The notes: a model not told the origin generated them from the sequence alone. Positions 36,263 through 49,674 are shown, numbered from the stretch's first letter. The stretch is 64,000 nt of DNA from Liolophura sinensis (GCF_032854445.1 NC_088300.1:39090458-39154457), one strand, 5' to 3'. A program made the numbers and translations.

Positions 36263-38784
36263 AGCCTATTTCAACATTGTCCTGCTATGATTGTATTACA
36301 TCTTCACTAGTTTAACTTACCTCACCCTGGTGTGGATGACATACATTTCATATCTAAATGGCTGACTGTGACACTGATTTTTACAGATATACATGTACAA
36401 ATATTTTAGTTACAAAAAAAGATACCATACAAAAATGCTTTTGTGACCTTATGTTGTATATAACATTTTAGAAGCAAAAATGTAGGTGAAATGAAACAAT
36501 GGCTACTCACTGTATGGCTTGTCATATATATTTACTGCGACCCCTTAATACATCAAGGCACCTGTACAGTTTCTGTTCTCAAACGCCTTTTATGAAAAAA
36601 CAATGTCACCATTGGAATTCTTTGGGCAACTGATTTATCTCCAGTACAGCACTTGATAGACAACCATCTTGTCCTTACAGTGGCAAAGCAACATCTTATC
36701 GTTCCAATAGTTCAAAGGAAACCATTACCCATAACGGAATTCGCCTTTTCATCAACAAAGCCATTTGTCTGTCTTCAGAAATTGCATCTAAAGTTTAACA
36801 ATACAAGAAACCTGCTAGAGAAGGGTCGTTTTCAGTGGGAGCTATCATGTTTCATGTCCTATAGAACAGCAAACAAAGGTTCCCCGTTAGTCTGCACGTC
36901 ATGTTTGAATACAAACCCTCCACTTGAGAGGATGACCAGAAAGTTAGACAGTTCACTCCCTCAAGCAGTTGACTCTTTATCTACCCAGCACTCAACTACT
37001 TCAACTTATCAAAGGCATCTTACTACACATTAATTTCCAAAAGAAACTTTAACTGCCCCAAATAAAAAGTACATCCTGTCAGGAGAAGGTGTGAAGACTT
37101 TTAAAGCTTAACAAAGTGTGTCATGGGTGAATGTATTATTTACAGTATCCAAAAGCATTCATTCTCAACAGAAACAGTTACATCCATGATGATATGAACA
37201 GGGGCTACCTTATGTACTTAATATAAGGTTGGATCGATAGCATTTTAACATGTAACACTAATGGTGTCTTTTACAGTGAAGAGTGCTCTGTTTTCATCCA
37301 GAGGTTCAGTCACGAGTGTGATGTGAACAGGCAGACCTGATAGAGAGAAAATCTTCAGTTCGGCCCAGAAAACATAGCAAACAAAGAAACATCCACCCAA
37401 GCCATCACGCCTAAACCTAATCTAAATGACAGGACTGTGAAAGAAGTATCAGTATGGTTTACCTTTACCGATGTCTGAGAAAGAGGCAAACATCTTACTA
37501 AGGCCGCCAGTATGGTGGTAACACTGCCGTACTGTAGTCTGATTACCAAGGCCCGACTCAGTGAGGCAATTCAAACAATTAACTCTGTCCAACTGGTGAA
37601 AATGTTATTGACCCAACATTAGTGGCATTCACGTCCAGATGGAAGGCCCATTGATTGCTGGAGGCGAATCAGTCCAATTGCATCTTGTTCTGCAACATGA
37701 GCAGATCCTCACGCAGGCCGCCTTCTTTTTGGAACTGGTCCGTAGCCTTATCCATTGCTGGCAGAGCTGTTACTAGTGGTAGCGAAGACCCCCGACAGAG
37801 TATTGGCGGGAATTATGCCCAGCACTGCGGCCCAGTGCGCTCAAGCAATTTCCGAAGATCATTGATCTTGGAATCCATCAGAAGGTTCTCAGGCGTATCT
37901 GCAAACAACTGGGTGTATCAGGAAGGGATTAAGACCATAGCCAGTAGCCAGACTGACAGCTTTAGTTCTGTTGTTGTTACCTCCAGATCTGTACATCTGG
38001 TCACTCTTCTACAGCATAGTTCACATATCATAGATTCATTGAAACGGAATCTACGAGAGAACTGAAACTAGTAGGACATGTAGCTATAAGACACTGGCTC
38101 GGCATGATGTGTCTTCAGAGTTTGTGGGATGATCTGTCTATGTCTAATGTTGTTTTCAGAAAGGTATTCTATACAGTGATGTGACAAATATGGATACATT
38201 ATTCGCGAGATAATTAATCACAAATTCAAAATGCAATTAATTATTAAATTATTATTATAAAATTATTACAGTCATTATATACAATGTCTTGCTGGCAGTG
38301 GAAAGGAAGCAAGAAATTAAAGCCTAAAGTAACTAAAAGCATGACAGCATGTCAAATTTGCCATATATACTCATATATAAGGAACTCTTATAATGATGTT
38401 TTCCTCTGCATCATTGCTTTATGTTTGCCTCATATATGTACTTGGAACATGTCTATATATACTGGACTTATATAAAATCAATGTACACCAAAAGAACATA
38501 ACAAATCAGAAAAATACACTGGCTTTAATAAAACAACTTTCTGAACTACAATGATTAAATCTATAATAATGTGACCAATCCAAAGCAATTTGATCTATTA
38601 ATCATCATAATAAGTCTATATATTACTTCAGTAATATCACCTTAGACGACAAAAGATTTTAACAGTTTACCATATTTCAGGTGCATTAAGTTATAACTTC
38701 ATATAAAAAGAGGCTAATTCACAGATCTTGCATAAATAGAAACTACATGTACAGTACTGGTCAATTCTAGTGATATACTGTTAG
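36263..38784. other. Unique spacer, one coding-like decayed stretch
   Basis: The minus strand at about 38065-37650 contains protein-like pieces (RRFRFNESMICELC, NLLMDSKINDLRKLLERTG, FQKEGGLREDLLMLQNKMQ) broken by stops. It may be a decayed transposase or retrogene, but I cannot name it. Bases 38200-38780 are very AT-rich with nothing seen. Confidence 0.2.
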
Positions 38785-39420
38785 AGCATCATCCGACCAT
38801 CCTATGCCCATCTTAACAGGATTTGGTGCGGATCTTACGTGGATCATCCGACCATCCTACGCGGATCTTGACAGGGTGTGGTGCGGATCTTGACAGGATG
38901 TGGTGTGCATCCTACGTGGATTACCCGACCATCCTAAGAGCATCTTGACAGGATGTGGTGCAGATCCTACATGGATCATCTGACCATCCTACACCCATCT
39001 TGACAGGATGTGGTGCAGATCCTACGTGGACCATCCGACCATCTTACGCCCATTTTGACAGGATGTGGTGCGGATCCTACGTGGATCATCCGACCATTCT
39101 ACGCCCATCTTAACAGGATGTGGTGCGGATCCTACGTGGTTCATCCGACCATCCTACACCCATCTTGACAGGATGTGGTGCGGATCCTACCTGGATCATC
39201 CGACCATCCTACGCCCATCTTAACAGGATGTGGTGCGGATCCTACGTGGTTCATCCGACCATCCTACACCCATCTTGACAGGATGAGATGTGGATCCTAC
39301 CTGGATCATACGACCATCCTACGCCCATCTTGACAGGATGTGATGCGGATCCTACCTGGATCATCCGACCATCCTACGCCCATCTTGACAGGATGTGATG
39401 CGGATCCTTTGCGAATCATA
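38785..39420. repeat. 55-bp minisatellite, about 11 units
   Basis: Unit ATCCTACGTGGATCATCCGA plus CCATCCTACGCCCATCTTGA and CAGGATGTGGTGCGG. Related words recur at 40095-40180, probably a decayed outlier of the same family. Confidence 0.93.
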
Positions 39421-40344
39421 CAGCCATGATGGCCACCCATGAGCAGATGATGGAAACATCCTGATCGCATCTTACGTAGATGTAGCCTTGGCCTTCACCC
39501 TAGCTGTATAAACATGACGCTATATATCTTCAGTTTGCTTGTCTGGTATTAGGCAGGGCTGGTGACGAGAAAAATACTCAAAAATTATGGTCTACCATTC
39601 GCCTAAATCTAGTGCAAAGGTGACCTAGCTGAATGCAATGACTTCTGAGTTTTGTTTTCAGGTTTTTAAACGAAGTCAATTGGTGTCAGTGGAAATGTAA
39701 AATCCCAACCATACACATTCCCCGACAACAGGAGGTGATATAAGTTCTTTCCAAAAATTGTACCAGTTCTAGTATTAAATTACTGTGTATAAATGTTTTA
39801 TAACTACACACTATGTTAAGTGTTTGACTTCCTCAAAAATTTTCCACTGGACAAAATCATATATTGTAGGTTATGGTTTTGTATTTACCTAAAAATTTAC
39901 AGAAAAAGTCACAACACAATCTGCTTATTAACATGATTATGTGAATTACCCACCACACTGGGTACTAGAACTTTCCTTTGGTGAAAATATTTTTTAATTC
40001 CGAGAGTACAGACAAAATTGGTGTCGAACAATGCAAGGCAGCAATTGTTACAAAGTGTATGAGTGTATGTGTGAATGCTAGTGTGTAAAACCGTAGGCAG
40101 ATCCTACACTCGGATCCTGCACTCAGTTCCCACGCTCATCATACTTGGATGGTACACCCATCTTGGCTGTATGATTGGCGTATGATGTGAACACTTTCTG
40201 TGATACTACACCTTTACTATGCAGATATTCTGATCCACAGATATGCCAGATATGTCATTATAGGTTTGAGCAGTACTGTACACTGTAGAAGTAGTATTCA
40301 CCCAAATACAAACAGTTGTATATGTATTTGCTGTTGTTATACAA
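39421..40344. other. Unique spacer
   Basis: Apart from the outlier words near 40095-40180, nothing recognised. Confidence 0.4.
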
Positions 40345-41060
40345 TAATATTGCATGTAGGCCTGCATGTATGCTGTAATATACAGGTCTGCATGTATGCT
40401 GCAATATACAGGCCCGCATGTATGCTGCAATCTACAGGCCTGCATGTATGCTGCAATGTACAGGCCCGCATGTATGCTGCAATCTACAGGCCTGCATGTA
40501 TGCTGCAATGTGCAAGTCTGCATGTATGCTGTAACATACAGGCCTGCATGTATGCTGCAATGTACAGGCCTGCATGTATGCTGCAATGTACAGGCCTACA
40601 TGTACGCTGCAATGTACAGGCCTGCATGTATGCTGCAATATACAGGCCTGCATGTATGCTGCAATCTACAGGCCTGCATGTATGCTGCAATGTACAGGCC
40701 CGCATGTATGCTGCAATATACAGGCCTGCATGTATGCTGCAATATACAGGCCTGCATGTATGCTGCAATCTACAGGCCTGCATGTACGCTGCAATGTACA
40801 GGCCCGCATGTATGCTGTAATCTACAGGCTTGCACGTATGCTGCAATGTACAGGCCTGCATATATGCTGCAATGTACAGGCCTGCATGTATGCTGCAATG
40901 TACAGTCACGCATGCCTGCTGCAATATACAGGCCTGCATGTATGCTGCAATGTACAGGCCTGCATGTGTGCTGCAATATACAGGCCTGCATGTGTGCTGC
41001 AATATACAGGCCTGCATGTATGCTGCAATATACAGGCCTGCATGTATGCTGTAAAATACA
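40345..41060. repeat. 26-bp minisatellite, about 27 units
   Basis: Unit TGCATGTATGCTGCAATATA plus CAGGCC. Several frames are open on both strands because the unit has almost no stops and 26 bp cycles through the frames. Confidence 0.95.
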
Positions 41061-41179
41061 GGCCTCCAACTAACTCACAAGATGTTGATTTATTACTTCT
41101 CAAGTGGATACGCGGCCGACCTTTAGGAAAGTTACTGATAATACATTCCCAAACGTAATGTACATACAGGTGTATGGGA

Positions 41180-41640
41180 AGATATATGTAAACAGATACA
41201 TGTAAACAGATACATACAAACAGATACATACAAACAGATGAAGGCAAACAGATATACGCAAACAGATACATGCAAACAGCTACACGCAAACAGATACATG
41301 CAAATAGATACACACAAACAGATACATGCAAACAGATACACGCAAACAGACACACGCAAACAGATACATACAAACAGATACACGCAAACAGATACACATA
41401 AACAGATACATGCAAATAGATACACACAAACAGATACAAGCAAACAGATACACGCAAACAGATACACATACACAGATACATGCAAATAGATACACACAAA
41501 CAGATACACACAAACAGATACATGCAAACAGACACACGCAAACAGATACATACAAACAGATACACGCAAACAGATACATGCAAATAGATACACACAAACA
41601 GATACACGCAAACAGATACACGCAAACAGATACATGTACA
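41180..41640. repeat. 14-bp minisatellite, about 32 units
   Basis: Unit AAACAGATACACGC with TACATGC and TACACAC variants in a partly regular alternation. It is separated from the 26-bp array by only about 120 bp. Confidence 0.95.
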
Positions 41641-42499
41641 TGCACATCACATCGGTGGAAGAATGTTAGACTGAAGTGAAAAGGTAAACGCAGCTACACA
41701 AGTGTCATGGCCTGACCACTTATGGCCATCAATGCTCCAAATACAGTGAGAACTGTCATGCAGGGCCCAGTTTTACAAAGTAGAGTACAACATTTTTCAC
41801 CATACATTTGTTGTACAATATTTTGTTGGTCATCATTACCACACCATTCACCTGTATGCACAGTTACCATACATGTACGATATCTTTGTGGAACTAGGCC
41901 CTGGAATCTACAAGTTCTCAAAACTGTCTAAGACTTGACCTAAATCCTTAATGTTCTAGTCATTAAAAGGTATTCACATTTCATTATAAGTCAATTAGTA
42001 GTTAATTACTTCTTATGATGGTGTAATGATGGATTTATTAAAATGATATTTCAATACAGGGCAACTCGTACATTAGCCCTATCCATTGATACATCATCCA
42101 TGAAAACAAACTAAACCAAATGCCAACTGCATCATGATCAATGCTTTCAATATTTCATGGATTTTTTACACTGTCAGCAGTTTCACAACATCTGGTCCTT
42201 TATGTCTTTAGGCATGTGTGTTTGTTACATATACCAGAGCTGGTGAGGAGATATCTATAAGATTCCTGAGGGTTGTTTTACAAGACAACAGGTGCAAAGC
42301 AGGCTGTATTACAGTTAAATCAGTCTCCTGAAATGTAGGGTGTTTCATCAGTACACTTATCATCAATAACTAATGCCATGCATATTATCTACCTGTATAC
42401 CGAGAATATGATATGGGTTCTAGAATACAGTGCAATGTACAAACAGTCATCTGAATGCTGGCTGCATCACCATAGCTATACAAAAACATATAACATCAC
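41641..42499. other. Unique spacer
   Basis: No repeat or exon recognised. Confidence 0.4.
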
Positions 42500-43590
42500 A
42501 GCCAGTTGTTTGACAAACACCAGTACAAGTGCAGCCACTTGTTTGACAAACACCAGTAGAAGTGCAGCCACTTGTTTGACAAACACCAGTACAAGTGCAG
42601 TCAGTTGTTTGACAAACACCAGTACAAGTGCAGCCACTTGTTTGACAAACACCAGTACAAGTGCAGCCACTTGTTTGACAAACACCAGTACAAGTGCAGC
42701 CACTTGTTTGACAAACACCAGTACGTTGGCCAGTTGTTTGACAAACACCAGTACAAGTGCAGCCAGTTGTTTGACAAACACCAGTACAAGTGCAGCCAGT
42801 TGTTTGACAAACACCAGTACAAGTGCAGCCACTTGTTTGACAAACACCAGTACAAGTGCAGCCACTTGTTTGACAAACACCAGTACGTCGGCCAGTTGTT
42901 TGACAAACACCAGTACAAGTGCAGCCACTTGTTTGACAAACACCAGTACAAATGCAGCCAGCTGTTTGACAAACACCAGTACAAGTGCAGCCACTTGTTT
43001 GACAAACACCAGTACTAGTGCAGCCAGTTGTTTGACGAACACCAGTACAAATGCAGCCAGTTGTTTGACAAACACCAGTACAAGTGCAGCCACTTGTTTG
43101 ACAAACACCAGTACAAGTGCAGCCACTTGTTTGACAAACACCAGTACAGGTGCAGCCACTTGTTTGACAAACACCAGTACAGGTGCAGCCACTTGTTTGA
43201 CAAACACCAGTACAAGTGCAGCCACTTGTTTGACAAACACCAGTACAAGTGCAGTCAGTTGTTTGACAAACACCAGTACAAGTGCAGTCAGTTGTTTGAC
43301 AAACACCAGTACAGGTGCAGCCAGTTGTTTGACAAACACCAGTACAGGTGCAGCCACTTGTTTGACAAACACCAGTACAAGTGCAGCCAGTTGTTTGACA
43401 AACACCAGTACAAGTGCAGCCGGTTGTTTGACAAACACCAGTACAAGTGCAGCCACTTGTTTGACAAACACCAGTACAGGTGCAGCCACTTGTTTGACAA
43501 ACACCAGTACAAGTGCAGCCACTTGTTTGACAAACACCAGTACAGGTGCAGCCACTTGTTTGACAAACACCAGTACAAGTGCAGTACATC
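42500..43590. repeat. 33-bp minisatellite, about 33 units, open in several frames
   Basis: Unit CACTTGTTTGACAAACACCA plus GTACAAGTGCAGC, 33 bp or 11 codons. The plus frame 42378-43655 gives a Thr/Ser repeat (TCLTNTSTSAA), but other plus and minus frames are equally open over about 1 kb. The unit holds the near-palindrome TGTTTGACAAACA. Two units carry GTTGGC or GTCGGC variants. Confidence 0.95.
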
Positions 43591-43979
43591 TCTATAAATC
43601 TCTAAGTGATCGTATTAACCTACCTTATCTAGTCTACTTTTTAAGACAGATATAATTTGTTCTGAAAGCAAAGAATTACATTTCTCTCTCAGTTTTTAGG
43701 GGAAAATAAAGATATGAATACATTCGTCATTAGAGGTACTAACCATGTGACAAAACACAAACTAAATATTCCTGCTACAGTCACGTGTATATTGGTTAAA
43801 AAGAGCAGAGCAGGATGGTATCCCAAAAATGAAAAAAATTAGGGTAATTATAGCCACGTGCAAAACATTCACAATCTTCGCAATCATTCACAAAACATCT
43901 TCCCACACCCATGTAGGGATTATAATAATATCACTGCACATGTAAACTAAAATACTAGTAAGTATTGATATCTAATTTT

Positions 43980-44132
43980 TTAATGTGGGAAGTTTTGCCA
44001 GCAACCGGCCAATGGTCGTGGGTTTACCCCAGGCGCTGCTCGGTTTCCTCCCACCATAATGCTGGCCACTCTCATATAAGTGAAATATTCTTGAGTACAG
44101 CGTAAAACACCAATCAAATAAATAAATAAATT
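43980..44132 (+). mobile_element. SINE copy, 5' truncated
   Basis: TGGGAAGTTTTGCCAGCAAC, GGTCGTGGGTTTACCCCAGG, CACCATAATGCTGGCCAC, GTGAAATATTCTTGAGTAC and a (AAAT)n tail match the family body. Confidence 0.85.
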
Positions 44133-45159
44133 TTTTAATACCTTGAATATACTGGTATAAGTTTAATTAAATGTCTCACTCAAACTATTGACGTACAATG
44201 TCAATGTTTTTAAGTTACAAACTGATGTATTTACAGATATAGACTGTCATATGGATGGTCTTACAGTCAACTCTTTATTTGATGAAAAACTCTGTTGGGT
44301 AGGCCTATGATCAAGCAGTGTATAGTGTATTTCAACTAAAAATTCACCGAAATAATTAGTGCATTAATTTTTAGAGTCTGGTAAGAAATATTTATTTAGT
44401 TTTTGATCTGACACTTAGAATTCTTGGCTTTAGTAGATATGATCCTACATTCCAAACAAATAATTAACAAGAAATTAAAGGAAATATGGATAAACTTTAT
44501 ATCGTCATGGATGAAACTTTAGGTCAATCTAACAACTGTAATTTCTGTACATACATGCAACAGAAAGAAACGAAATACACGACCATCAAAAGCAAACAAA
44601 ATCACATTTTAGTTTAAATTCCTATGGCGTATTTGATAGTCAACTTTGACAGAAGTCTGGAGTCTGCATGGAGTGGTACAAGCTGGAACTGACTTAATGC
44701 TCAGATTGAAATTTTTCTCACAGCTCATATTTCAGGTACTTACTATCAACAAGTGTTGCTCACTGAGCATGAACCTGTTACATAAGCCTGATAAAGGCTC
44801 TAATACATCAACACAGCAGAACAAGTTCTATGTTGTCTGTAAACTTGCACTGTAAATATATCTCCAGCTATTTCTTGGTGTGTGTTTCCCACATTCTACC
44901 CACTCCCCCGCAAAAAAAAATGGCCTAACAGAGCAGCCACCATGCAGCCCCCACAGAGGAGGTATATATAGGCCAGGGGCTTGACATGAAAAGGCTGTGT
45001 TTATATGAGGATCAAGGTATAGCTTACAGGAGAGCTAAGGCTATCTCAGGCTGTGAGTCTGTACACTGTGTCAGAAAGTTGAACTTGTAGCCCCAGTTTA
45101 TTGTCACCAGATGTGCAGCAGACTTCACTCCCCTTCCAAAACAAAACTACATGTGTGTA

Positions 45160-45161
<2 letters not shown>

Positions 45162-45201
<40 letters not shown>
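45162..45201. repeat. AT dinucleotide microsatellite
   Basis: A run of alternating TA after GTGTATATATGTG. Confidence 0.9.
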
Positions 45202-46349
45202 CCTACGTGTGGACATGTAAGTATGTATACATTGATATATGTACCGATACATCGTCAAGGTCCCTGTTTGGATAAAAAAAAAAAACATGGCCAGGTCTCC
45301 AAAAACTCCAAAATCAAAAAACACTGCGGGCCAACCAATCAGTTAAACTGCTGTACATCCGAATGAACATCTACCAGCATACAGATAGGTTGATATACTG
45401 AATTTGCATACCCAGTAATCCCCCCCAAAAATTATGAATTTAAATCAATGCTGACCAATACATACCTAAATGTATCAGACAGTTTAATATCACAGCAATG
45501 ATTTTTATATACCATCTGGTCAAACAATCTGGTGGTTTTATCATATATATGAATTATTACAATTTGTAACACTTTTATGTTACAAAAAGATCATCAGTTG
45601 ACAAATTACTACTTGGGCCCCGCAATTCTCACCAGTAGTTACATGCATCTTTGTATTCATAAATTAATCATCATTTTAATCGGTTGATTATTAATGCCAT
45701 ATAAATGATATTAGTTCATGTTTATTAATATGATTACAATCACTCATTTGATATACAACATCTCCAATGTACAACAGTAAGAAAATCTCCCTGCCCTCGG
45801 AGATCTATGGAAATACTGTATACTAGTATATAACACCAGTTCCTCAGAGACTGGTCCTCAGAATAAATTGGGCATGTTTAGCTTTGGCATAATTAGAGAT
45901 AGTTAGCATGGAGAGAGCTGAGACACCTGTATTGCCAGGCTGGCAGATGATCAATGCCAGTTCTGGACTGAGTAATTATTATCGCACACTCCAATAAACC
46001 CGCTGGTTCACCTATACCCATGTTATTTCATCATCATTACAACGTCAGCACACTACGCAAGGATCTGAAGGTCTCTAATGTGATAGCAGTGTGCGTGCAG
46101 GGGGTAATCTGCCAGTCGACAGCCTGTCTAGCTTGGTTACACTATGTTAAACAAACCACTACATAATCTTTCAGATGCTAGCCAGAGACAAATTTAATTA
46201 CAGGTACAAGCAATTACTCATGCTGCGCACTATCAGCAGCACATCATGTTGTCAAGGTATACACACCAGTTGGCTACCCATATCAATAATATGCTTCCCA
46301 CCAATATAACTAAATATTCTCTGCCTTCTTTTGCCTTCCATGTTCATTT

Positions 46350-46850
46350 GACAAATCACGGGAAACTCATTTCATGGATCACTAACTATTCATTTGACAC
46401 ACCACTGGGTATTCATTTGACACATAACTGGGTATTCATTTGACACATCACTGGGAACTCATCTGACAGACCACTGGGTATTCATTTGACACACCACTGG
46501 GTATTTATTTGACACACCACTGGGTATTCATTTGAGACACCACTGGATATTCATTTGACACACCACTGGGTATTCATTCAAAAGATAGATGGCTATTCAT
46601 TTGAAACACCACTGTGTATTCATTTGGCACATCAATGGGTATTCATTTGACAGATAGCTGGCTATTCACTTGACACACCACAGGGTATTCATTTGACACA
46701 TCACTGGGTATTCATTTGATATACAGCTTGGTATTCATTTACACACCACGGAGTGTTCATTCGACAGATAACTGACTATTCATTTGAAGCACCACTGTCT
46801 ATTCATCTGACAGATAACTGGCATTTCATCTGACACACCACTTGCTATTC
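46350..46850. repeat. 23-bp minisatellite, about 20 units
   Basis: Unit TATTCATTTGACACACCACT plus GGG, with many substituted copies (GATAGCTGG, CATCACTGG). Confidence 0.9.
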
Positions 46851-47374
46851 CTGGACCATCTGCATAACACTCAAGTTAAAAAGGTTTGTCAAACTTTCCT
46901 GCTCAGTGAGATACAGCCATGACATGGACTATGAAAACATCTAGTTAGTGTAGTGCATGGCTTGAGGGACTGCTTCACAACATCATCAAAGTTTTACTGG
47001 GAAGTAAAAATATTCAACCCAAAACTGAAACTAGAATTATATGTCAACCACATAATGTTGTAAAATCACAGGCGTATGACAATCCTGAACCCATGATGCA
47101 ACCAGCGTCTGCATATAATGGCTGAATGATGAAGCCGATGGTGACAGCAGATTTGTTCACCGTCGGCCCAGGGATCATGTATGGTCAATGTACCATATGC
47201 CGACAGGGGGGAGGATTTATGGTTTGAATCCAGTTGTAGGTGCAATACTTCTTAAAACAGTTGCACATTGCACTGTTAATCAGTTCACTATATACATGCA
47301 GCCTACTAGTAGGCCTACCTATCACCTGGATATCTGTTATTGTCAGCTCTATTGTTGGATCGAAGGATAACTAG
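46851..47374. other. Unique spacer
   Basis: Nothing recognised. Confidence 0.4.
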
Positions 47375-47575
47375 GCAGAGAGACAAGCCAACAGGCAGAC
47401 AGACGAGCCGACAGGCAGACAGACGAGCCGACAGGCAGACAGATGAGCCGACAGCCAGACACACAAGCCAACTGGCAGACAGACGAGCCAACAGGCAGGC
47501 AGACAGACAAACCAACAGGCAGACAGACAAGCCAACTGGCAGACAGACAAGACAGACAACCAAACGGACAGACAC
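47375..47575. repeat. 20-bp minisatellite, about 10 units
   Basis: Unit AGGCAGACAGACGAGCCGAC. It shares the GGCAGACAGAC word with the array at 26380-27130. Confidence 0.92.
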
Positions 47576-48895
47576 ACATCCACTCTCAATGCTACCCCGC
47601 TGCTTTATGACATACTGGTGCCGCTAGGCTAATCAGACGTACGGATCGACTGGAATTAACTGACCTTATCAAGGGTAAAATCCAGCGTTATCCTGTCATA
47701 CGTCCCTCACTTGGCCTCTTCGCTAAGCGATCAGCGAGCGTGTACAAATTACATCAACAGTTTCACGGTAATGTCAGTTGAGCGATTGCACAATTCCCAC
47801 AGCGATGAAAAATATTTGACGGCTGACAACTGGTAAAAAGTTCGCTAAATACTCAACGTCGCGCCATCCAAGTAAGTCTTAGTTCTCAATTACAATCTGT
47901 CAAAGTTCCACACCTGTGGAAACAATTTCTTGAGAGTGACGGCGTACATAAACACAGTGATAATCCACGTAAACTCTATCAGATATGGTGTGGCACATCA
48001 CCATGCCGGCTTACATGTCTTTTGAGGAAGGCAAACAGAAGACTGAATGAAGGTGGGTGCGTCCCGCGAACGCCTAGACGATTGGCTAACAATGTCGGGT
48101 GGGCGTGACTGGCTGGACAGAAGAAAAAAATCTTTGCTGACCCACTTTACCGCGAATGTACAAAATGCTAGCCGTGCGCGTATATCCACACCTGCCTTCA
48201 GCATTTGGCTCGAGCTGACTATAGCACAGCCCACATGCCACACATGTTCGCAGATTAAATTACCATACATAGCAACAAGACATAAATCTCGGATATTTCT
48301 TTCAATGTCGGGTATACCAGCCACTCACCCCGCGCTTCACGGTAAAACCACAAGAATTCGCCTGATGACACGAAATGCTGTGCGAGAAGGCTGAACAATC
48401 AAACGTATTTATCAAAGTATTAACGATTCACCTATAATGGTAACATTTAGCCTGTCTAAATATAATTCTTTATTATTTTGGAAGGACATGAGGGCAGAAA
48501 CAATACGTCTATATCTTTCTTATACTCGAAGAAGTAAAGCCTTTACACTGTATGCCAACTCTATATCGACCGTACAAACACTGCGACATTAAAACAGTGG
48601 TCATGATTCTGGGTGCGACTGCACTCGTGTTATTTCCACAAACATCCGATGAAAACCAAACAAAGGATTGAAAAAAAAATAAATGAAGAAAAACACACGC
48701 ACAAAGGACTGAGGTAACCAAGTCGGCGGCGGAAAACGGAATTATTGAAAATCCGTCCTGTAGACCTATGTACAGTATATACTCCACCTCTCATGTGTCC
48801 TGATACTTGCAGCTTTGAACAGGCCTTCTGTATCGATACCGGTATGGCTTGGTCATATTATACATTGATTCAAATGGCCCCAGTATCCTATAAAT
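47576..48895. other. CpG-richer unique segment, possible promoter or 5' region
   Basis: Compared with the preceding 47 kb, CG dinucleotides are plainly more frequent (for example GCGTCCCGCGAACGCC near 48060). No repeats. Open frames exist on both strands (minus 47998-48324, plus 48047-48394) but neither has a recognisable family, clear start context or splice site. I can only say it differs in composition from the left side. Confidence 0.3.
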
Positions 48896-49115
48896 TGACC
48901 CAGGAGTCAATCACTGTAAGTTCAAATCCAGTTCATGCTGGCTTTCTCTCCGGCCGTATATGAGAAGGTCTGTGGGCAACTTGAAGCTGGTAGTGGGTTT
49001 CCGCCGGGCTCTGCCTGGTTTCCTCCCAGCATAATGTTTTCCGCTGTCGTATAAGTGAAACATTCTTGAGCACGGAGTAAAACACCAATCAAATAAATAA
49101 ATAAATAAATCAAAC
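48896..49115 (+). mobile_element. SINE copy, most of the head missing
   Basis: TGTAAGTTCAAATCCAG (box B-like), TCTCTCCGGCCGTATATGAG, GGGCTCTGCCTGGTTTCCTC, GTATAAGTGAAACATTCTTG and a (AAAT)n tail. Confidence 0.85.
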
Positions 49116-49374
49116 AGGAGAAATCAAACAGTGATATATTCACTGAAACACAATGATGCTATGCATGTAATATATACTTTTAAAAAGCTGTTACTGCATC
49201 GCACACATACTCCTGTGTTGAAAGAAAATCTACGATTATAAATCAGCTTGAAAATTGTGTAGGCCTATACGCTATGCACGTGGAAATGTTTTTCTCTTTG
49301 GACGCTTTGACCATTCGTATGTCCATGAGCGGTTTTCAGGAAGACTCTGACAATGATTTGATATATGGTGAATG

Positions 49375-49643
49375 GACTGAGATATATTTATTTATTTATT
49401 TTATTTGATTGGTGTTTTACGCCGTGCTCAAGAACATTTCACTTATACGACGGCGGCCAACATTATGGTGGGTGGAAACCCACGACCATTCGCAGGTTGC
49501 TGTCAGACCATCCCACGTACGGGCGGAGAGGAAGCCAGCATGAGCTGGACTTGAACTCACAGCATTGGTGAGACACTCCTGGGCCATTGCGCTGCGCTAG
49601 CGCGCTAACCAACTGAGCCACGGAGGCCCCGACTGAGATATAT
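49375..49643 (-). mobile_element. Full-length SINE with 13-bp target duplication
   Basis: GACTGAGATATAT lies at 49375-49387 and again at 49631-49643, exactly flanking the element. Inside is the reverse complement of the full family: tail, CCGTGCTCAAGAACATTTC, CGGGCGGAGAGGAAGCC, AACTCACAGCATTGG, and the tRNA-like head ending CAACTGAGCCACGGAGGCCC. It has lost one internal segment around the GGGCAGAGCC block. Confidence 0.93.
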
Positions 49644-49674
49644 ATATATATACATGTATACTTATGTATATTTA

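Larger units (their letters stand above)
43591..46349. other. Unique spacer with one SINE
   Basis: The SINE at 43980-44132 is listed separately. An AT-dinucleotide run lies near 45165-45200. Bases 45780-46200 are non-repetitive with balanced composition but no exon was recognised. Confidence 0.35.

Noticed and set aside
37650-38065. Decayed transposase on the minus strand (RRFRFNESMICELC)
   Set aside because: The resemblance to Harbinger-type starts is slight, the frame has stops, and no catalytic residues or terminal repeats were seen.
40200-41679. Overlapping frames with MYAAIYRPACMLQ and KQIHANRYTQTD repeats
   Set aside because: These come from the 26-bp and 14-bp arrays, open in several frames on both strands.
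42378-43655. 425-codon Thr/Ser-rich frame resembling a mucin
   Set aside because: Other plus and minus frames of the same 33-bp array are equally open, which is expected of a stop-free repeat unit and not of selection for one protein.
47998-48394. Opposed open frames in the CpG-richer segment as coding exons
   Set aside because: CG-rich sequence has fewer chance stops; no family, splice site or start context supports either strand.
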